Positions 10,028 to 17,505 of a stretch of 64,000 bases of DNA are shown one piece after another. Source of the stretch: Rickettsiales bacterium (lineage in GTDB: Bacteria > Bacteroidota > Bacteroidia > Cytophagales > Cyclobacteriaceae); assembly GCA_002729235.1 (NCBI GenBank), contig PBTY01000017.1, positions 23,420 through 87,419 of the forward strand, in the 5' to 3' direction. The notes under the pieces are model-generated. The model was given only the letters and a program-made list of their open reading frames with translations. It ran no database searches and was not told where the DNA came from. Numbering within the stretch: the stretch's first letter is position 1; every line of letters starts with the position of its first letter. The position numbers and the translations under genes were made by a program.

Positions 10028-10267
10028 TTAAACCACCTCGACCTTCTGATTCTTGGTGGCAGCATCAAAGAATTTGGTAAAGCTCACTTTTTGTCCGGAT
10101 TCATCAGAGACGTAGAAATACTCCTTACCTTCCAACTCCACCGTACAAACTCCCAAATCGTATCTGAGTGCTTTTACCTTCCCTCCTACTTCTATTGGCA
10201 TGCCATTGATATCCAATATCTGTCTTGGACCCTCTTCTTTCTTTTTCTTCTTGAATAAACCGAACAT
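10028..10267 (-). CDS. Small conserved-type hypothetical protein with basic N-terminus
   Basis: A 79-residue protein starting MFGLFKKKKKEEG. The ATG at 10267 is preferred; the frame opens at a TTG at 10276, giving three more residues. After the lysine tract comes a compact beta-rich region (ILDINGMPIEVGGKVKALRYDLGVCTVELEGKEYFYV) that looks like a small SH3-like or beta-barrel fold; KALRYDLGxC resembles ligand- or RNA-binding small barrels. No motif gives a function. It is convergent with trxA and shares its terminator. I do not recognise the family. Confidence 0.65.
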   Translation of the reverse strand: MFGLFKKKKKEEGPRQILDINGMPIEVGGKVKALRYDLGVCTVELEGKEYFYVSDESGQKVSFTKFFDAATKNQKVEVV

Positions 10268-10383
10268 TGGCGGCAAATATAACCTCAGTCCAGTTTCTCA
10301 CAATTAATCTTCGATGAGGAGAACAACAAACACGATTTGAGTCGATATTATGGTAGATTACTAGTTCACAAGAATGAACATTT

Positions 10384-10743
10384 ATGAATCACCACATCCA
10401 ATCCATACGCACGTTTATAGGAGCCAAAGACTTCAATGAATCCCGAGCATTTTACACTGCCTTTGGATTTGAAGAAGTGCCGCTAGGCAAAATGTCATTA
10501 TTCAAGCAAGGCAACTTTGGTTTCTACCTACAGAAAGCCTATGTAAAAGATTGGGTAAACAACTCCATGATCTTCCTGGAAGTGGAGAATACGGAGAGCC
10601 ACAGAAATGCAATTATTAAATTAAATCTCAAAGAGCAATTCCCCAAAGTTCGTATCTCAGAAATCGTCAAAAACGACTGGGGTGAAGAGTATTTCATCCA
10701 TGATCCATCTGGAATCCTCTGGCATATTGGGGAGTTCTATTAA
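10384..10743 (+). CDS. VOC (glyoxalase/bleomycin resistance) superfamily protein
   Basis: A 119-residue single-module VOC protein. The opening IRTFIGAKDFNESRAFYTAFGFEEV and the closing WGEEYFIHDPSGILWHIGEF are the paired beta-alpha-beta-beta-beta half-modules of the glyoxalase/bleomycin-resistance fold. A usual metal ligand pattern (His/Glu at the strand starts) is only partly present: H111 in LWHIGE is kept but the first-strand ligand is a Thr/Phe region, so a binding rather than catalytic role is possible. Monocistronic, with a hairpin terminator 6 bases after its stop. Confidence 0.85.
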   Translation: MNHHIQSIRTFIGAKDFNESRAFYTAFGFEEVPLGKMSLFKQGNFGFYLQKAYVKDWVNNSMIFLEVENTESHRNAIIKLNLKEQFPKVRISEIVKNDWGEEYFIHDPSGILWHIGEFY

Positions 10744-10749
10744 ATAAAA

Positions 10750-10777
10750 AAAGCATCAGCCGAACGGCCGATGCTTT
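10750..10777. terminator. Bidirectional terminator between convergent genes
   Basis: AAAGCATCAGCC (10750-10761) and GGCCGATGCTTT (10766-10777) form a 12-position stem with one A-C mismatch and a GAAC loop. An A-run lies to the left and T-rich sequence to the right, so it serves the VOC gene on + and the nuclease gene on -. Confidence 0.8.
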
Positions 10778-10802
10778 ACTTATAAAAATTAATCTTTTTG
10801 TG

Positions 10803-13800
10803 TTAGAATGCTCTCACCATCACAAACGATGCTGAGAATGAGCCGTCTTCTCCGATTACTTTCGTGTAGAAAACACCTTTATAAGGAAGACTAACACTAT
10901 ACTCACTCGTACCAGCAGCTACTTGCACTTCATTAGTACTTACCACATTCCCGAAGAAGTCATATACTGTAACCCCAACAACCAGATCATCACTGAAGTC
11001 AAACATCAACTTCTGAGTGCTGCTCCAGGGGTTATTCGTTGCATTACATGAACGTCTAACCGTATTTTCACACTCTCCTATCGTCCATCCTTTACCTAAG
11101 AAGTGATCCACAAAGTGAGGCTGTACACACAGGGTAACCTGTCCATTGCACATTTCTACACCCGGCGTATTGTTTCTTCCTCTTCTAGAGCAAGTCACAT
11201 CATTGATCGATACCACAATCACATCTGACACTGTTTGTCCAATCGCATCGGTAACAGTCACACTTAAAAGTGAGTCAGGATAATCTACCGTCATTTGATA
11301 AACCGAATCTGTTGAGCCATCACTCCACAAATAGGTGAAAGGTTGTAGACCACCACTAACGACTGGTGACAAGTAAAGAACCTCCTCATTATAACCTTTA
11401 GTCAGACTTACATCCTCCATTCCTGCAGTAAGAACCAATGGATCTACGATCTGGAACAGATCAAATCTTGACACTACTGGCAAGTGATCTGAGGTAGTTC
11501 CTGAATAGTTATCAATCAGACTGAAAGGAATGAACGTATATACCGAGTTGTCAATGTAAGGTTCGTATAATTCATCGGTAATCGTGATGTGGTCAATCAT
11601 GTTATCAGAGAACACATATGATCTAAATCCTGCATCACTCAATACTGACGTCACAGGAGTATAGCTAGCCGAATCAATTACGAATGGCTCATATGGTGTA
11701 GTTCCGCCTCCGATTGACACATCCACATCATCGTTGTAGTCACCTAATACAACCACCATATCATTGCTATAGTAAGCATCCAACGTATCCTTCAATGCCT
11801 GTGCATCATAGGTCTTACGAGCGATATCTGACGATCCTCCTCCAGATTTGGCATGGATATTTACCAACTTCACTGTAGCAGGCACTCCCTGAATATTCAC
11901 TTCAGCAGTCACCATGTATGGAAGTCTTCCACTCGCCCAGAAAGAAGAAGCACTTCCTGTAGGATAGTCACTCAAATCGGTGGTTACACCTGTTCTGGCA
12001 TCTGTATAGAATTGCTCAAACAACACCTTCTCATCAGTGATAGTCACGGTGTTGGTATTGTAGATGAAGCATAGTTGTTGTGCTGGGAAATTAGGATCCG
12101 CAGGCTCAAAAGAGTATGAATACACATCAGAACAAACTCTTGCATAATTACCTAAAGAATCTACCAATGCATCCAATAAACCAGTATCTGAAACCTCCTG
12201 AACGGCAATGATATCTGCGTCCAAAGCCTCAATCACAGCAATTGCATTTTCCATTTGCAGAATTACATCAGAAGGCCCGTAGTTGGTCAAAGTTGAACCA
12301 AAGAACTCCATGTTCCAGGTAACGATATCCAAAGTGCTGTCAGTAGAAACGTTTGATCCACCCGGTGTATAATCCTGTGCATCTGGCACGTCTGCTTCAA
12401 ATCTTGGCAGCAACTGGATCACTCCATTGTAGCTTCCTACCACACCTGTCACGGTAGTTACTCCTTGTGGTTTCAATTTACCAATCAAGCTTTCCACTTC
12501 AGCGTCAATTCGAATCTGAGTACTTCCTGTACCATCAGAAATATCATAGTTAGATCCAGGATAGAATAAGCCTCCATCAGCGAACGTTACTCCAGCAATC
12601 GTGACTAATTCTCCTTCATGAGCAGCCAATTCACTGATCGTCAATGTGTCTGCATAAACTGAATTACCAGATGAAAGCGTATCCAAACTTGTCAAAGCAG
12701 TTACTTGAAGCATCTGACCAAATTCACTCAATACTCCTTGAATCTGAATTTCATCACCAATCTGGAATGCACCAGCACCATGTACCAATGCATCATAGAT
12801 TGCGATTCCTCCAGTGCTATCCTGAATGTAAGCAGGTCCCGCAAATTGATCTGTAGCCGTTAAGATGCCTGCTATGATGACTGAGTCACCAAGACTCTTG
12901 GCACGCGCTTCAGCGATCGTAACTAATACCAATGAATCTGAACCTGGCCCTGGATCAACTCCACCAGACCCGAATGACTGACCTGTGTTGATCGCTCCGA
13001 ATGTTTCAGCGATTGCATCAGACCATGTAAAGTCTGCATAAGCAAAACCTGTACCGATCAGTTGAAGCGAATAACCAGCAGGCGTTGAACTTGTCTCAGC
13101 CACCCCTATATCTTCAGAAGTCATTCCCGTAGCAGGACCATCTGCAGCCACAAATGAACCTTCATAGCTTACAAATTGAATAACTGTATCTTCTGCATTA
13201 ACTAGTGCTACTCCATCAGGTGCGCCGTTTTGGATACCAGAAATAGCGAAAGCCAAGGTACCGAACCCATTTTGTTGATTAGGAATAATACCAGAAAGTG
13301 AAGTGGTTCCATAAGAAGCACCGCCATTGCCATTATAAAGCACCAACGACCAACCAGCTAAATCCAAACCAGCAGTACCTGCTACTTCGATAGCCTCACC
13401 CACATCAGAGCTTGCATTGTCATAGTGAATTTCGTTGATGAACGCATATTCGGCAGCAGGGATGAATGTTTGGCCATCATTAACTGCGTCATAGGTGCTA
13501 GCTACATCTGCTGCCCAGGTAAAGTCAGCATAAGCACTACCAGTTCCTTGTAATTGCAAGGAGAAACCAGCTGCCGTAGAACTTCCCTCTACCACCATAA
13601 TATCTTCTGAGGTCATTCCGTCAGCAGCACCACCAACGGCAGTCATAGAACCTTCGTAGCTCAAGAATTGAATCACCTCATTGGAAGGAGATACCAGAGC
13701 TACACCATCAGGTGAACCGTTTTGCAAACCAGAAATAGCAAAGAAGATAGTACCGAAACCACTTTGTTGACTAGGTATTGTTCCACTTAGAGAAACGGTA

Positions 13801-15041
13801 TTGTAAACAGCTCCACCGTTTCCATTGTAAAGCACCAAAGAATAACCAGACAAATCGATTCCAGCAGTTCCTGCTATTTCGATTCCTTCATCAACGTCTG
13901 TGCTTGCATTGTCATAATGAATTTCATTGATCCAAAGATCAGCAACTACCGGTGGATCTACCACGGTAGTGTCCCCACCAGTGGTATCTGCAGGAGTTCC
14001 AAAAATCTGATCTATATTGATGGCGTCGAACGTGTTAGCACTTTCAACCCAGGTAAAATCTTCAAAGTAAAATCCAGCACCCGTCAATTGCAGTGAGTTA
14101 CCAACCAACGTAGAGCTAGTCTCTGCAATACCAATATCAGTACTTTCCATTCCAACTGCAGGTCCGTCTGCAGCAGTCAACGTTCCTTCGTAGCTCAAAA
14201 ACTGAACAACTGTGTCTTCTGCATTGACTAAAGCAACGCCATCAGGAGCGCCATTCTGAATGCCAGAGATATAAAAAGTGAAGAAGCCATATCCGTTTGA
14301 TTGGTCTGCAAACACACCTGAAAGGCTTACCGTATTGTAAACCAGTCCATTGCTTCCATTGTAAAGCACCAAAGACCAATCAGTCAAATCAGTACCTGCA
14401 GTACCTGCAAGCTCAATACCCTCACCTTCATCAGTGCTGGCATTGTCGTAATGAATTTCATTGATAAACACGATGGATTCTGGTGTAGCTGAAACGAAAT
14501 TCTGTGCAGCATTCACTAAATCATAAGAGCTAGAGTCTTCAGCCGCCCAGGTAAAATCAGAATATTCAGATCCTGAACCAACTAACTGTAGAGAGAATCC
14601 CTCTGGAGTAGAACTGGTCTCGCTAACCACAATGTCTGTGCTGAGCATACCATCAGCGGCACCGCCAACAGCAGTGAAGCTTCCTTCATAACTTAAGAAT
14701 TGGATCACTGTAGTATCCTGCACCAAAGCAACACCATCAGGAGCACCATTTTGAATACCAGAAATAGCAAAAAATGCCGTTCCATAGCCATCATCCTGGC
14801 TACTGATCGTTCCAGACAATGCTACGGTGTTGTAAACACTGCCATTGCTTCCGTTGTATAGAACAAGAGCATACTGTGACAAATCGGTTCCTGCAGGACC
14901 AGCTACTTCGATCCCTTCGTTGGTATCGGTGCTTGCATTGTCGTAGTGAATTTCATTGATAAAGACTGTTTGTGCGTGCGATGAATACACACCAAGTCCA
15001 AGGCTGCAGAGGAATGCAGCTAACATGACGAGTTTTTTCAT
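10803..15041 (-). CDS. Large secreted nuclease with four lamin-tail-like repeats
   Basis: A 1412-residue exported protein. Residues 1-24 are a signal peptide (ends SSHAQ). Four tandem modules of about 165 residues follow (starts near 25, 188, 370 and 535), each opening with INEIHYDNAS and containing LVLYNGxxGxxYNTxxLSG; they resemble lamin-tail (LTD) domains attached to extracellular nucleases. Next are two OB-fold-like DUF5689/YhcR-type segments (about 705-870), then an endonuclease/exonuclease/phosphatase domain (about 900-1190) with TWNMEFFG, QEVSD, GDYNDD and SDHLP, the expected Mg-binding and His residues. A PKD-like module (1195-1275) precedes a Cys-containing region and a beta-sandwich C-terminus that may be a T9SS-type sorting domain. 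Likely role: extracellular DNA degradation for phosphate or nutrient. Convergent with the VOC gene; own promoter upstream. Confidence 0.88.
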   Translation of the reverse strand: MKKLVMLAAFLCSLGLGVYSSHAQTVFINEIHYDNASTDTNEGIEVAGPAGTDLSQYALVLYNGSNGSVYNTVALSGTISSQDDGYGTAFFAISGIQNGAPDGVALVQDTTVIQFLSYEGSFTAVGGAADGMLSTDIVVSETSSTPEGFSLQLVGSGSEYSDFTWAAEDSSSYDLVNAAQNFVSATPESIVFINEIHYDNASTDEGEGIELAGTAGTDLTDWSLVLYNGSNGLVYNTVSLSGVFADQSNGYGFFTFYISGIQNGAPDGVALVNAEDTVVQFLSYEGTLTAADGPAVGMESTDIGIAETSSTLVGNSLQLTGAGFYFEDFTWVESANTFDAINIDQIFGTPADTTGGDTTVVDPPVVADLWINEIHYDNASTDVDEGIEIAGTAGIDLSGYSLVLYNGNGGAVYNTVSLSGTIPSQQSGFGTIFFAISGLQNGSPDGVALVSPSNEVIQFLSYEGSMTAVGGAADGMTSEDIMVVEGSSTAAGFSLQLQGTGSAYADFTWAADVASTYDAVNDGQTFIPAAEYAFINEIHYDNASSDVGEAIEVAGTAGLDLAGWSLVLYNGNGGASYGTTSLSGIIPNQQNGFGTLAFAISGIQNGAPDGVALVNAEDTVIQFVSYEGSFVAADGPATGMTSEDIGVAETSSTPAGYSLQLIGTGFAYADFTWSDAIAETFGAINTGQSFGSGGVDPGPGSDSLVLVTIAEARAKSLGDSVIIAGILTATDQFAGPAYIQDSTGGIAIYDALVHGAGAFQIGDEIQIQGVLSEFGQMLQVTALTSLDTLSSGNSVYADTLTISELAAHEGELVTIAGVTFADGGLFYPGSNYDISDGTGSTQIRIDAEVESLIGKLKPQGVTTVTGVVGSYNGVIQLLPRFEADVPDAQDYTPGGSNVSTDSTLDIVTWNMEFFGSTLTNYGPSDVILQMENAIAVIEALDADIIAVQEVSDTGLLDALVDSLGNYARVCSDVYSYSFEPADPNFPAQQLCFIYNTNTVTITDEKVLFEQFYTDARTGVTTDLSDYPTGSASSFWASGRLPYMVTAEVNIQGVPATVKLVNIHAKSGGGSSDIARKTYDAQALKDTLDAYYSNDMVVVLGDYNDDVDVSIGGGTTPYEPFVIDSASYTPVTSVLSDAGFRSYVFSDNMIDHITITDELYEPYIDNSVYTFIPFSLIDNYSGTTSDHLPVVSRFDLFQIVDPLVLTAGMEDVSLTKGYNEEVLYLSPVVSGGLQPFTYLWSDGSTDSVYQMTVDYPDSLLSVTVTDAIGQTVSDVIVVSINDVTCSRRGRNNTPGVEMCNGQVTLCVQPHFVDHFLGKGWTIGECENTVRRSCNATNNPWSSTQKLMFDFSDDLVVGVTVYDFFGNVVSTNEVQVAAGTSEYSVSLPYKGVFYTKVIGEDGSFSASFVMVRAF
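12960..14969 (-). repeat. Four tandem LTD-like coding repeats
   Basis: Four in-frame modules of about 490-550 bases within the nuclease gene. The DNA around the INEIHYDNAS start recurs near 14955, 14455, 13930 and 13440 (TCATAATGAATTTCATTGAT-type sequence on the + strand with few changes). Modules 2 and 3 are separated by a Thr/Asp/Val linker (TTGGDTTVVDPPV). Near-identity of parts suggests recent duplication or ongoing recombination between modules. Confidence 0.85.
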
Positions 15042-15183
15042 TAGTAGAGTGTGAGTTTTATACGGCGCAAAAGTCGTACATAAATCCTTGATACACTAAT
15101 CTTTGAAGTTTATCGTTATGTGAAGTTTGGCTTTATCAAATCAAAATCATTTACCAATCCAGTACCACGTGACTCAAATCATT

Positions 15184-16248
15184 TCAAAACATTCTATCAA
15201 ATGACTCCCCATTGAAGCGGTAAACCCCACCCTCTGCCATTCCAAAAAGCAGGTTATTTTGTTTGTCCAGATAGATATCGACTACCATTTGGGATTTCAG
15301 GTTTTCATTAATTCGGTAGTTCTTTAATGACTGACCATCATATTTCCAGGCACCTGTGTCTCGATCTCCAAACCAAATATTGCCATCACCATCCTCTTCA
15401 ATGGCGAATACGGATTGCAATTCAGTATTATTTGCAAATTGACCACTCTGGGTGTTGGTAAGAAACTCCTTAATTGGCATTAATACATCTAGTTCTTTGG
15501 AAAAGTGGGTAATAGAATCTCCTTCCCTGACCATTACACCTATTCCATTATTGCCAATCCACAATCTGCCTTGTGAATCTTCCAGAACACTTCGAACATG
15601 CAGCAATCCGTTTTCCTTATTTCGATCAAGTAGTTGATCGTCGATCACTACAAAACCTTCGCCATCATATCCAATAACTCCATCGTAGGTACCAAACCAA
15701 TGCATATTGTTTTTTCCTAGAGCAAAGCTATTTACAAGATATTCACCAGGATGATTAATCACTTCCGGGTTTGGAAAAGCTAAATAGCTAACAACCTGTC
15801 CATCAAATCGATACACTCCTTGTTGAGTGCCCGCACCAAACCATAAATCATTTGGAGCTTTCGTCCAGGCAATTGATGATTCGTTAGCATCAGCAATTGT
15901 CTGACTGATTAAACTGCTCCCATCATAGCTATGGATACCGTGTGCGGTTTCGATCCAGATGATTCCATTCGCATCCTCCTGTATAGATCGGATTTGGTTG
16001 TCCATCAAGCCTTGAGCAGTGGAGAAATATTGATAAGATTCACCATCATAGACTGCTACACCTTCTTGTGTGCTTCCCAGCCAATAGCTTCCATCACTAT
16101 CCTGAAATATCTCATTGATACCAGACGAAAATTTTAAAGACGTTTTTCCGGTGAGACTCAGCGGTTTGTTTGAAGTTCTCTTACTAGAACATGATAACAT
16201 AAAAGCTATCAAGAATACAAAACAATGTAACGGGAGACTATATTTCAT
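15184..16248 (-). CDS. Lipoprotein with two-component-regulator-type beta-propeller repeats
   Basis: A 354-residue lipoprotein from the ATG at 16248; a longer frame starts at 16290 but the signal peptide and lipobox (AFMLSCSS) begin at the inner MKYSLPLHCF, so that start is preferred. The body consists of about six or seven blades with the Reg_prop signature, such as WIETAHGIHSYDG, WFGTYDGVIGYDG, WIGNNGIGVMV, WFGDRDTGAWKYDG and FGMAEGGVYRFNG. In Bacteroidota these propellers form the periplasmic sensors of hybrid two-component systems, but here no transmembrane or kinase part follows, so it is a free lipid-anchored propeller. Ligand unknown. It lies downstream of, and in the same direction as, the mannan operon, 98 bases after its last gene, and may be co-transcribed. 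Confidence 0.8.
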   Translation of the reverse strand: MKYSLPLHCFVFLIAFMLSCSSKRTSNKPLSLTGKTSLKFSSGINEIFQDSDGSYWLGSTQEGVAVYDGESYQYFSTAQGLMDNQIRSIQEDANGIIWIETAHGIHSYDGSSLISQTIADANESSIAWTKAPNDLWFGAGTQQGVYRFDGQVVSYLAFPNPEVINHPGEYLVNSFALGKNNMHWFGTYDGVIGYDGEGFVVIDDQLLDRNKENGLLHVRSVLEDSQGRLWIGNNGIGVMVREGDSITHFSKELDVLMPIKEFLTNTQSGQFANNTELQSVFAIEEDGDGNIWFGDRDTGAWKYDGQSLKNYRINENLKSQMVVDIYLDKQNNLLFGMAEGGVYRFNGESFDRMF

Positions 16249-16294
16249 TTGTGTTTTAAAGATATCTATCAAAATTTCATCCCTTTTCATTGAT

Positions 16295-16324
16295 CCGCCA
16301 TCCGCATGTCGGCAGATGCTTTCC
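16295..16324. repeat. Intergenic GC-rich element, copy A
   Basis: CCGCCATCCGCATGTCGGCA and the following GATGCTTTCC resemble copies B (31585) and C (32700). All share CCGCC, a CC two or three bases on, a CGGC/CGAC block and a final TTCC. It sits just upstream of the propeller lipoprotein and downstream of the TIM-barrel gene. Confidence 0.45.
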
Positions 16325-16346
16325 TATTTTCCTTTTCAGAAGAATC

Positions 16347-17399
16347 TTAACTCACAGCCTTTCCTGCTTTCTCAAGCAGGGCTTTGGTAGCTTTGATTCC
16401 TTCTGGTTCAGATAGCTCCGCACCTTCATATTCGATATCGATGTAGCCTTTGAAGCCGGCATCTTTCACGATCTGAAGCATTTTGTAGAAATCCGTATTC
16501 ACTTCGTTTCCATCTGCATCAAATTCGTGGGTTTTACCACTTACTCCTTTAGCATATGGCATCAGTTCCTTCACTCCTTTGTACTTGTCATATTCCTCAT
16601 TGCAGTTGCCATGGTAACCATCTATGCAGAAGTTACCAAAGTCAGGAAGTGTTCCACAGTACTTGCTACCCACTCCTGCAATCACACTGCTCAGCCACTC
16701 GCCATTGGAGGAGTAACCTCCATGATTCTCCACAATCACACTGATATCACTCTGAGCAGCATAGTCTACTAATCGACTCAATCCATCAATCGCAGCGGCT
16801 TTTACTTCCTCAGCAGTACCTTCGCCTGCAGCGTTTACCCGAATGGAGTGACAACCCAAAATCTGTGCAGCATCCACCCAGGCATAATGGTTCTCTACAG
16901 CTTTGATTCTAGCCTCCTCATCAGCATCACCTAGATTGCCTTCTCTGTCACACATGATCAACAAACTCTTCACTCCTTGCTCATCGCACTGCTTGCGCAT
17001 GTCGTACCAGAATTGCTTGTCATTCTTCTTAGAGAAATAGAACGTATTCACATATTCCACGGCAGTAACTCCAAAGTCTCTTTTGGCAATTGTCGGGAAG
17101 TCAACCGGCTTTAGTTCACCTAGTAGTACATTGTCTGGGCTTTCTGCCCACAGCTTCCCAAAGTTGTCCCACGAACTAATCGCATCTCCGAAAAAAGACC
17201 TATGCAATGACCACTGCGCCAAAGAAATTTGGAAGAATAAATCTGCTGAAGCAGCTGAGTCTTTCGTTTCATCCGTTGCCCCTTCTGTTGTTTTTGTTGG
17301 TGAGGAACATGCTGCTATCCAATTGGATGCACCCAATATGCCAAGGGCTGCTCCGCTTACTCCAAGTGTCTTTAAGGTCTTTCTTCGTGAATTTTTCAT
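16347..17399 (-). CDS. Tat-exported sugar isomerase/epimerase-like TIM-barrel protein
   Basis: A 350-residue protein of the xylose isomerase-like/AP-endonuclease-2 TIM-barrel superfamily. The N-terminus SRRKTLKTLGVSGAALG is a twin-arginine signal followed by WIAACSS, so a lipid-anchored Tat substrate is likely. Barrel markers include DFGVTAVEYVNTFYF, SLLIMCDREG, HYAWVDAAQILGCHSIRVNAAG, ISVIVENHGGYSSN, GTLPDFGNF and YIDIEYEGAELSEPEG; E and D/H residues at these strand ends are the usual metal site. Exported members in Bacteroidota are often listed as sugar phosphate isomerases, but a periplasmic location argues against phosphorylated substrates; recent work links relatives to 3-keto-glycoside cleavage. 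It is the last gene of the mannan operon, after the sugar dehydrogenase. Confidence 0.85.
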   Translation of the reverse strand: MKNSRRKTLKTLGVSGAALGILGASNWIAACSSPTKTTEGATDETKDSAASADLFFQISLAQWSLHRSFFGDAISSWDNFGKLWAESPDNVLLGELKPVDFPTIAKRDFGVTAVEYVNTFYFSKKNDKQFWYDMRKQCDEQGVKSLLIMCDREGNLGDADEEARIKAVENHYAWVDAAQILGCHSIRVNAAGEGTAEEVKAAAIDGLSRLVDYAAQSDISVIVENHGGYSSNGEWLSSVIAGVGSKYCGTLPDFGNFCIDGYHGNCNEEYDKYKGVKELMPYAKGVSGKTHEFDADGNEVNTDFYKMLQIVKDAGFKGYIDIEYEGAELSEPEGIKATKALLEKAGKAVS

Positions 17400-17423
17400 G
17401 GTTATAGGTTCTTAAGTTTTATG

Positions 17424-17505
17424 TTCCCCTCCTTCGCTATGCTCCCGGTGGGTAAATAGGTTTAAAGTTTCACTCCTCCGCTTTGCTTCGGTGGGTAAAT
17501 AGTTT
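17424..17505. repeat. Tandem 40-base imperfect repeat spanning a stop codon
   Basis: Two copies (17424-17463 and 17468-17505) share an exact GGTGGGTAAATAG core (17447-17459 and 17490-17502) and similar CTCCTTCGCTATGCTCC / CTCCGCTTTGCTTC flanks, period 43. Copy 2 encodes the last ten residues (LFTHRSKAEE) and stop of the dehydrogenase gene; copy 1 lies in the gap to the next gene. Confidence 0.7.
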
